Shown here piece by piece: positions 4,519 to 5,688 of a stretch of DNA of 5,688 nt. The translations under genes were made by a program, and so were the position numbers. The stretch is from the NCBI GenBank assembly GCA_003133345.1, contig PKXB01000145.1, forward strand, positions 8,638 to 14,325, read 5' to 3'. Numbering within the stretch: position 1 is the stretch's first letter; each line of letters opens with the position of its first letter. Under the pieces are notes generated by a model. That model was given only the letters and a program-made list of their open reading frames with translations. It was not told where the DNA came from and searched no databases. This stretch comes from Hyphomicrobiales bacterium (GTDB lineage: Bacteria > Pseudomonadota > Alphaproteobacteria > Rhizobiales > Xanthobacteraceae).

Positions 4519-5250
4519 GTGCTGATTGTCGTTCGCTCCATCGTCTTCAACGTGCTGTTCTATCTGAACACGGCGCTGTGGCTGATCATCGCGCTGCCGA
4601 CTTTCTTCATGCCCTATCGCGCCATCTTGGCGGTGGCGACAGCGTGGGGCCGCAGCAACCTCGTGCTGCTGCGCGTCGTCGCCGGCATCGATTGCGAGAT
4701 CCGCGGCCGCGAGAAACTTCCCAAAGGTCCGATCATCGTCGCCCCCAAGCACCAGTCGGCCTGGGAAACCTTCGCGCTGCTGCCGCTGTTCGACAACCCG
4801 GTGTTCATCGTCAAACGCGAACTGCAATGGATTCCGATCTTCGGCTGGCTCATGATCAAGGGCCGCATGGTGCCGGTCAACCGCGGTGCCGGCTTGCAGG
4901 CGCTCGCCGCCATGATCGAACGCGCCCGCATCGAGCTTGCCCAGGGCCGCCAGCTCGTCATCTTTCCCGAGGGCACGCGGCGGCCGGCCGGCGCCGAGCC
5001 GCGCTACAAGTTCGGCATCGCCCATCTTTACGCCGCGGAAGGCGTTCCCTGCGTTCCGATCGCGCTCAATTCCGGCCTGTTCTGGCCGCGCCGCTCGATA
5101 CGCCTGCGGCCGGGAACGGTGCTGGTGGAGATTCTCGATCCAATCCAGCCCGGCCTCGACAAGGACGCATTTTTCAAGCGTCTCCAGCACGACCTCGAAA
5201 CGGCGACGGTGCGTTTGATCGCCGAAGCCAAAGAAACGACGGCGCGCTGA
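4519..5250 (+). CDS. plsC: 1-acyl-sn-glycerol-3-phosphate acyltransferase family protein (PlsC-type)
   Basis: PlsC-type enzymes transfer an acyl chain to the 2-position of lysophosphatidic acid, giving phosphatidic acid, the precursor of membrane phospholipids. From GTG 4519 the product has 243 residues. A membrane helix lies at about 8-31 (IVFNVLFYLNTALWLIIALP). Block I is KHQSAWE with H78 and E83, an H-x4-E version of the usual H-x4-D. Block II is the FIVKREL region (about 97-103), then IPIFGWLM. Block III is FPEGTR at 149-154, and block IV is the VPIALNSG region (about 179-186). These four blocks in order define the family. Start choice rests on the AAGGAG 8 bases upstream; a GTG at 4498 would add seven residues and overlap the previous gene. 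It is the last gene of the ftsE-ftsX-DUF218-plsC run and ends at TGA 5248-5250. Exact substrate is not certain: lysophosphatidate is likely, another lysophospholipid is possible. Confidence 0.92.
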   Translation: MLIVVRSIVFNVLFYLNTALWLIIALPTFFMPYRAILAVATAWGRSNLVLLRVVAGIDCEIRGREKLPKGPIIVAPKHQSAWETFALLPLFDNPVFIVKRELQWIPIFGWLMIKGRMVPVNRGAGLQALAAMIERARIELAQGRQLVIFPEGTRRPAGAEPRYKFGIAHLYAAEGVPCVPIALNSGLFWPRRSIRLRPGTVLVEILDPIQPGLDKDAFFKRLQHDLETATVRLIAEAKETTAR

Positions 5251-5258
5251 GCCGTGCC

Positions 5259-5286
5259 GCCAGCGCTTGCCGTTGTCCGCGCTGGC
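5259..5286. terminator. Hairpin in convergent gap between plsC and chaC-like genes
   Basis: GCCAGCGC (5259-5266) and GCGCTGGC (5279-5286) form a perfect 8-bp stem around a 12-base loop (5267-5278). It fills most of the 36-base gap between the plsC stop (5248-5250) and the chaC-like stop (5289-5287), directly touching the latter. Being symmetrical, it could end or protect transcripts from both sides. There is no T-run after it on either strand, so it is not a classical Rho-independent terminator. Confidence 0.5.
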
Positions 5287-5688
5287 TTAGCCGGCGGCCG
5301 TCTCGTGGATGCCCTTGAGCTGCTCGGCCAGCCGGCGCAAGGCGTCGTCGCGATAGCCGTGGGCTTCCAGTTCCTTGACCGCCGCCAGCACGTAGTCGCG
5401 GCAGGCGCCGGAGCGGCCGTGGCCCTGGCGCACATAGTGCAACTGCTGAGCGAGCGGGAGGCGGCCGGCATATTGCCGGTGGCCGCGGTCCACCATATAG
5501 CCGAGCGCGTGGACGCTTTGCTGCGGGTCGTCGTCGAGCCAGACCGAGCGCCAGGCCTCGCGATAGACATTGGTGACCTGCTCGCGCGCGCGCAGATAGT
5601 CGATGGTGGCCGCGCGCTTGGCCGCGGCCACCCGGTAGGCGATGCCGCGGCAATTGCCGCCGCGATCGAGGCCGAGCACCAGGCCGGG
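5287..5688 (-). CDS. ChaC-type gamma-glutamylcyclotransferase, C-terminal part (5' end outside window)
   Basis: This gene reads leftwards from beyond base 5688 to TAA at 5289-5287; 133 residues are visible. The frame stays open to the window edge (P-G-L-V-L-G-L-D...), so the GTG at 5679-5677 is an internal valine, not a start. Recognisable ChaC features are GLDRGGNCRGIAYRV (visible residues 6-20), YLRAREQV (31-38) in which E36 is probably the catalytic glutamate, VYREAW, the ALGYMVDRGHRQYAGRL segment, and GRSGACRDYVL near the end. ChaC enzymes act in the cytosol on glutathione, releasing 5-oxoproline and Cys-Gly, and so govern glutathione turnover. Full-length bacterial members are about 180-230 residues, so roughly 50-100 residues with the N-terminal substrate loop lie outside the window. 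It converges on plsC and is not part of that operon. Family assignment is strong; strict glutathione specificity is inferred from the ChaC resemblance. Confidence 0.88.
   Translation of the reverse strand, partial: PGLVLGLDRGGNCRGIAYRVAAAKRAATIDYLRAREQVTNVYREAWRSVWLDDDPQQSVHALGYMVDRGHRQYAGRLPLAQQLHYVRQGHGRSGACRDYVLAAVKELEAHGYRDDALRRLAEQLKGIHETAAG

Noticed and set aside
3284..4550. Minus-strand open frames opposite ftsX and the DUF218 gene (286 and 276 codons)
   Set aside because: Both are antisense to conserved genes, show no motif, and span gene boundaries on the other strand.
4279..5190. Long open frame on the minus strand opposite the DUF218 and plsC genes (about 303 codons)
   Set aside because: It overlaps two well-supported genes, has no recognisable domain, and has the His/Arg/Asp-rich composition of an antisense shadow.
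1..5688. CRISPR array, tRNA, rRNA, insertion sequence, toxin-antitoxin or defence genes
   Set aside because: No regular repeat-spacer pattern, cloverleaf, transposase or defence motif was seen, and nearly all sequence is covered by recognisable core-type genes.

Overview
This GC-rich window is densely packed with genes and looks like the chromosome of an alphaproteobacterium. It is most likely from Hyphomicrobiales (Rhizobiales) in the Bradyrhizobium/Rhodopseudomonas/Xanthobacteraceae neighbourhood. The protein families and the FtsE, FtsX and PlsC sequences point there, as does a CpdR-type receiver next to a zinc-ribbon/DUF3426 membrane protein. I cannot name the genus from sequence alone. 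There is no sign of mobile elements, phage, CRISPR, tRNA or rRNA, and base composition looks even throughout.

Layout, left to right: (1) the C-terminal end of a TIGR02302/DUF4175 membrane protein on the + strand (1-624, truncated by the window edge), followed by a small hairpin in the convergent gap. (2) A minus-strand pair read leftwards: a MJ0042 zinc-ribbon/DUF3426 single-pass membrane protein resembling Caulobacter ZitP (2030-1035), then, 4 bases later, a single-domain CpdR-like response regulator (1030-659). (3) A 237-base divergent intergenic region (2031-2267) with two nearly concentric perfect 9-bp inverted repeats just ahead of the ftsE ribosome binding site. (4) A tight + strand operon: ftsE (2268-2927), ftsX (2936-3895), a YdcF/DUF218 protein (3897-4505) and a PlsC-type lysophospholipid acyltransferase (4519-5250). 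(5) A second convergent gap with a perfect 8-bp hairpin, then the C-terminal two thirds or so of a ChaC-type gamma-glutamylcyclotransferase on the minus strand (5688-5287, cut by the window edge).

The central theme is the cell envelope and cell cycle. FtsE and FtsX form the ABC-type complex that couples the cytosolic divisome to septal peptidoglycan hydrolysis. The two downstream genes belong to envelope families (DUF218 and phospholipid synthesis). The divergent pair resembles two proteins that in Caulobacter work with the polar hub PopZ and with cell-cycle proteolysis. I see no clear novel system. The parts most worth a second look are the concentric inverted repeats before ftsE and the gene neighbourhood linking a CpdR/ZitP-like pair to ftsEX. 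Two start codons are chosen here as GTG (ftsE at 2268, plsC at 4519) instead of the longest open frames, because good Shine-Dalgarno sequences sit at the right distance.
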